Of a DNA stretch of 64,000 nucleotides, positions 60,022 to 64,000 are shown piece by piece (positions within the stretch are counted from its first letter, which is position 1; every line of letters begins with the position of its first letter). The position numbers were made by a program, and so were the translations under genes. Source of the DNA: Cannabis sativa (lineage: Eukaryota > Streptophyta > Magnoliopsida > Rosales > Cannabaceae); assembly GCF_029168945.1 (NCBI RefSeq), contig NW_026870037.1:248001-312000 (forward strand), read 5' to 3'. Below the pieces are notes generated by a model. It did no database searches. It was not told the DNA's origin and was given only the letters and a program-made list of their open reading frames with translations.

Positions 60022-61545
60022 TGTTGTGAAAATTATATACGCAAGTATACGCAGTCACACAAGTAATAAAGTGATAAGTAAGATCGTCTCCACAGGGATT
60101 GCAAACAAAGTTTGATATATAATCAACTAATTACAACTTAAAATAAAAAGAAATAATATGTAAATGGTTGAGTAATGATTCAAAATTAAAATTGACAAGA
60201 ATTAAACTTGCTAAAATTAAAACTACTGCTGCTAGAAAAATTATTTGCAAGATAAAAAATATAATATGGCAAAAATGGCTTGAATAACTAATTCCTTCTA
60301 GTCAGGTTTTTTACAGTCAGTACAGCATTGGTTCAGCATTACTTTAGCATTCTGCACAGAGATAACAACAAATTCCTCTAGGCTTGTGAGAATTTTCCAA
60401 CACTCACAACTTTAATCCTACCATTAAGCTCAATATATTCCTATATCAAACCAGCAAGCAGGACACCATTCAAGCATTCATTTGGTAAGTTATGCAAGGT
60501 AAATGAAATATTCCTATCCACTTACAAAGAAAAGCCTAAATCTAGGTTTTCACTTGCTCCATTCAAGTTGAACTACTAGATCTAGCCCTTCCGGTACAAG
60601 ATCTAGCTTAGCAAATTGTTATTCATGGCCAAGAAACAACAATCAATTAAAATGAAACTCACTTGAATGAACAAAGGCAAACAAATGCTAAAGTAAGCTT
60701 AAAATTTAATCATACCCAACTTAGAAGTTCATAGTCATTCAAGCCTCAAAAGCTTAGCTCATATTCAAATAAAAAGATAAAATCCAAGCTAAAAATACTT
60801 CATCCATGGCTGCTGCCCAATTTTACAATCTCAAGAAGTTTGGAATACTAAGTACAACAATAATAACACAGAGAAAAATAAAGAAGACTATCAAGAAAGG
60901 GTAAAAGAAAATTCAAACACTAGGATTGGTCCCCTCTTCTTTCTTCTTCGTGTACTTCCTGCTGCAATTAAAGCTCCCCGAGAAAAATGCAGCTGCTCAA
61001 GTACGAGATGATGAAGATGACTATGGTGTACTTCCCTTTCCTTTTCTTTTTTGATGTTGGGTTTTTAGGGTACCAACCTCCTCACCCAAAATAGAAGCCC
61101 AAACTTTTCCACTTTGGCCCACTAGGGTGAGACCCCTTTCTTCCATGTCAGCTAGCTGATGTAATTTGAGTGATTGGACCGAAGTTGCTGAGGTGGATAA
61201 GTGAAATTCGTGTTTCCACGTCACTGCCAGGATGCTGAATTCACTCAGCATTGCTTTAGCATTGCTTCAGCAATTAACCCAGTTCCAGCTTGTATTCATT
61301 TTCTTCCTTGCTTCTTTCTCTTTTACCTATAAATTTAATTCCTCCTTTTTCAACAAAATAAGCACCGTTAATTGGAAAACACACCCAACAATATCAATAT
61401 TTACAAAACTTAAAGGTTAGATTACTAAATAGAAAATAACACTAAAACTAATTAAAATTAAGCAAAATAAACACATTTTCATTACTCTCCTCACAATACC
61501 TTAGTTTAAAAGCATAAAACTTAACTCTATACCATAGAGTTATCA
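60022..61545 (-). mobile_element. solo LTR, Athila-like gypsy, with perfect GTGGT target duplication
   Basis: GTGGT occurs at 60017-60021 and 61546-61550, directly around a 1524-bp segment that starts TGTTGTGAAA and ends GTTATCA. The LINE coding sequence continues on both sides (CTMW..., then WSIWFDRNN). On the minus strand it begins TGATAACTCTATGG and ends with CCCTGTGGAGACGATC..., CTTGCGTATAT and ACAACA, wording typical of the 3' end of Athila LTRs. There is no internal coding and no second LTR, so it is a solo LTR left by recombination. A short Ser/Thr frame at 61021-61251 is not convincing. Confidence 0.8.
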
Positions 61546-61550
61546 GTGGT

Positions 61551-62197
61551 CCATTTGGTTTGACAGAAACAACATTCTACATGATAAATTGGCTCAAAAA
61601 CCAGCTGCTATTTATGCTAAATCCATTGCTTATCTTGGCAATTTCCAGCATGTCTAATCTACGACAGCAGCCCGCAATTCGAATTCATCAGTAGCACCTC
61701 ATCAACCTTGGCAAGCTCCTCCCCTTTCTCGATTGAAAATGAATGTGGATGCAGCAGTTTCTTCATCCTGCAATAAATCGAGATTTGGAGCCATAATAAG
61801 GGACTCAATTGGACATGTCATAGCTGCACTCTCCGAACCGATGGCTGGGAACTACAAAGCTCATGAAATGGAGGCTAAGGCTCCCTACCATAGTCTAAAA
61901 TAGGCTAATAACATGCATCTTCAAATAAATATGGTGGAATCGGATTCGTTGATGGTGGTTACTGCTCTTAATGGTTTACCATCTAGAAATTCAGACTTCA
62001 ATGATCTTATTTCAAATGTTAAAAATCAATTATCCTTTTTCCCTAATGTTTGTGTATCTCATGTTCGAAAAGATGCAAACCAAGCTGCTCATGGCTTGGC
62101 TAAACAAGCGTTAGCGTTGGATAATGATTGTATGTGGTATGAGAATATTCTCCCTACCATTTTTTCTGTTGTTGTAAATGACTCTTTAAATTTATAA
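61551..62197 (+). pseudogene. LINE ORF2 C-terminal RNase H
   Basis: After the Athila-like insert the plus strand reads WFDRNNILHDKLAQKPA, then [20 protein letters not shown] (first Asp), EMEAKA (Glu), [13 protein letters not shown] (Asp) and [19 protein letters not shown]. This is the RVT_3-type RNase H found at the end of many plant LINEs. TAA codons at about 61657 and 61900 break it. The final stop TAA at 62195-62197 is followed within 20 bp by the A run of the LINE tail. Confidence 0.75.
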
Positions 62198-62225
62198 TAG
62201 CAAACTTTTTCTCCAAAAAAAAAAA

Positions 62226-63361
62226 TAATAACAATTTTTAAAAATATACATATATATATATATATATACATTTATTAAATTTCCATACACAATTATGAGA
62301 TTTTACACAATCACATAACACTTCTCAAACTTTTTCACTATCACTAATCATAAAAACTTTGAAATGCACTACCAAACCCGAAATCATCATAGCTGCTAAG
62401 TATATTGTATCACAACCAGAGAACATATTTAATAAATGTATATATATATATATATATATTCATTTTGTATAATTTTTTAAGAGATACTTTTGGATTGAGT
62501 TTAATGTCATCGTCAGAAATCCTCCGAATAATTGAAGAGCTGCTCTTTACTATTCAAACACCTAAATCTCAACAGAATGGCAAATAAAAATTCACACCAT
62601 ATCATGGAGGACAAAACGGACGCTTCAACTTTGTCAGAAACAAAAGTTACATCCCTGAAACAACACAAAAAACAAACATTGTTATAAAACTATGTAGTAC
62701 CTTGTAATTGTGTTCCTACAAAACAATAATAGGGATTGCCTCAAAATAAAGATAAATACTAAAATGTACCAAGAGTGTCTAATACCTTTCTACGTGTCAA
62801 TATCACTTTTAAGTATCGAGTCTCATATAGTTTAATGTAATAACTTTTAAAGAGTATCGCTAATTAATTGTAAAGTGACACGTCTAGAAGGTGTTAGGCA
62901 CTATTGGTATCCAATAACAATGCTTCAAAATAAATCATAGGAGATATGAATCTAATAAGTTGTTCTAGAAACGTTTTTACCTCTTAAGTATTTGACAAGT
63001 AAAGAGTCACTTCTCAATGTTTTTCTTCGGTTTGTAGAAGTACCCCTAAAAATAGGTGTACCAATGCATCTCTTTCGTTTTTTCGATATTCAAATAGTTT
63101 AAATTTTAATTTTTTTATATGACAGTGTACATTGTAGTTATCTGAAATATTGCAAATTTTTGAAAAATTTAAAATAATTTAACTCGTCGAAAACAAATTT
63201 CCAATAGTCTATTGCATACGTACCTCTTTTATTTTCTACGGGTGCAGTTTGAATCCTACTTTTTGTATTTTAAATTATTTCAAATTTTTTAAAACTTTGG
63301 AGAATGTCTTAAATAACTACAATATATTATCTATAAAAAATTGAAATTATAACTACTTCAA
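62226..63361. other. AT-rich non-coding DNA with TA microsatellites and a dispersed repeat
   Basis: TA repeats lie at about 62249-62268 and 62437-62458. The repeat shared with 36236-36370 lies at 62805-62940. The remaining stretches show no open frame with a recognisable domain. Confidence 0.6.
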
Positions 63362-63569
63362 GAATTAAGATCTACTATTAAAAGATGGTATCCCATAATG
63401 TATTAAACCAATCTAATTGTGACACATCAATTAATTTGAGTACTTTAAGGAAAAAAAAAACTTATCTACATGGTTAATGGAGTCTAAGAAAAGTAATTAG
63501 TTGAGTTGGCAAATTTAGATTGATTTAATACATTATGGGACACCAATTTTTAACAGATGATCTTAATTC
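63362..63569. mobile_element. 208-bp MITE with about 55-bp terminal inverted repeats
   Basis: The left arm GAATTAAGATCTAC...CCCATAATGTATTAAACCAA is the reverse complement of the right arm with a few mismatches. The core CCCATAATGTATTAAA is exact in both arms. TTAA lies at both ends. No coding capacity exists. The superfamily is not decided. Confidence 0.8.
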
Positions 63570-63592
63570 CTATTTCAAATATCAAAAACACA

Positions 63593-63836
63593 AGGTAACG
63601 TTTGGTTAAGAAGAATGAAAACATAATTATAGGAATGAGAATGGGAATAGAAATGGAATAGAATGGTCTTTCCTTCCGTTTCAAAATAGAATAGTCATTC
63701 CACTAAAATGGTAGAAAAATCATTCCATTGAAATAACATTTCAATACTTTAATATGCAACCAAACAAAAAAATGAAATAAAAATTATTTCATTTCCATTC
63801 CATTCTACTTCATTATCTCTAACCAAACGCCACCTA
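63593..63836. mobile_element. about 245-bp MITE-like inverted-repeat element
   Basis: The left end GGTAACGTTTGGTTAAGA and the right end (reverse complement GGTGGCGTTTGGTTAGAG) form a terminal inverted repeat. Inside, both arms carry ATTCCATT-rich words in opposite orientation. It lies 23 bp from the previous MITE. No clear target duplication was seen. Confidence 0.65.
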
Positions 63837-64000
63837 AAGGGTTCCCCCTAAAAGCACTCATTATTATTTATTTATATTATTAAAAAATTTGGATATTTAT
63901 ACTAATTAGTATTTTCAATTATTCAATCAAGCAAATCAATATAATTGGCAGTGAAGTCTCCTCAATTTTTATATTTGTAGAAGAGAAATGTCTCTATGTT
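63837..64000. other. right window edge, no feature seen
   Basis: This is AT-rich DNA without recognisable coding or repeat structure. Confidence 0.4.

Larger units (their letters stand above)
52440..62225 (+). mobile_element. L1-type LINE of about 6 kb, split by two LTR insertions, inactive
   Basis: The order is ORF1 (DUF4283-like and CCHC zinc knuckle), APE endonuclease, RT, zf-RVT-like tail and RNase H, then an A run at 62216-62225. This is the standard layout of plant L1 elements. The inserts at about 53022-55297 and 60022-61545 interrupt ORF1 and ORF2. Subtracting them leaves about 6 kb, a usual full length. Stops and frameshifts are spread through ORF2. The 5' border and the target duplication are not resolved. 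Confidence 0.8.

Noticed and set aside
61021..61251. Open frame in the Athila-like solo LTR
   Set aside because: There is no domain, and it lies wholly inside a TG...CA segment with a perfect target duplication, so it is LTR sequence.

Overview
The window is nuclear DNA of a flowering plant, almost certainly a eudicot. It holds intron-rich genes of plant type, two tandem plant aldehyde oxidase (AO) genes, a fragment of a CIPK-type protein kinase gene, and dense plant transposons (Ty3/gypsy Tat, Ty1/copia, L1-type LINEs, MULE relics, MITEs, a Cassandra-like 5S-derived repeat). I cannot fix the species. Several computed open frames begin at TTG or GTG, so I re-chose starts by hand.

Layout. 1-11680: a Tat-lineage gypsy element on the minus strand, cut by the left window edge. 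It has a 777-bp LTR, PBS, PPT and degenerate gag-pro-pol, and also a separate gene on the opposite strand with its own TATA box and three introns. The gag/LTR/flank end of this element is tandemly duplicated (8957-12130 and 12131-15304), giving a third LTR. 15305-18990: AT-rich DNA with a diverged 466-bp repeat and MULE-type coding relics on both strands. 18992-24375: a complete copia-type insertion (249-bp LTRs, AAAAG target duplication) whose interior is nearly all non-coding.

24886-45746: two tandem AO genes, each with ten exons in matching phases. They arose from a roughly 12-kb duplication. The upstream copy carries a 1-bp deletion in exon 6 that removes the C-terminus and the catalytic glutamate. 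The downstream copy is intact and predicts 1362 aa. Each copy has a private transposon in a different intron: a LINE in copy 1 and a decayed copia fragment in copy 2.

45747-64000: mostly mobile DNA. In order: a two-exon CIPK kinase fragment, a Cassandra-like 5S-derived LTR, a solo LTR of about 2.3 kb with a 296-bp internal duplication, a second Tat-like fragment (gag, PBS, LTR), and an L1-type LINE of about 6 kb. The LINE is split by two later LTR insertions, one an Athila-like solo LTR with a perfect GTGGT target duplication. At the right edge are two adjacent MITE-like inverted-repeat elements.

The only gene that looks functional for the host is the downstream AO (36952-45746). It is expected to be a cytosolic molybdo-flavoenzyme of aldehyde oxidation, of the family that makes abscisic acid and related products. 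The antisense gene in the Tat element is the most unusual coding structure.
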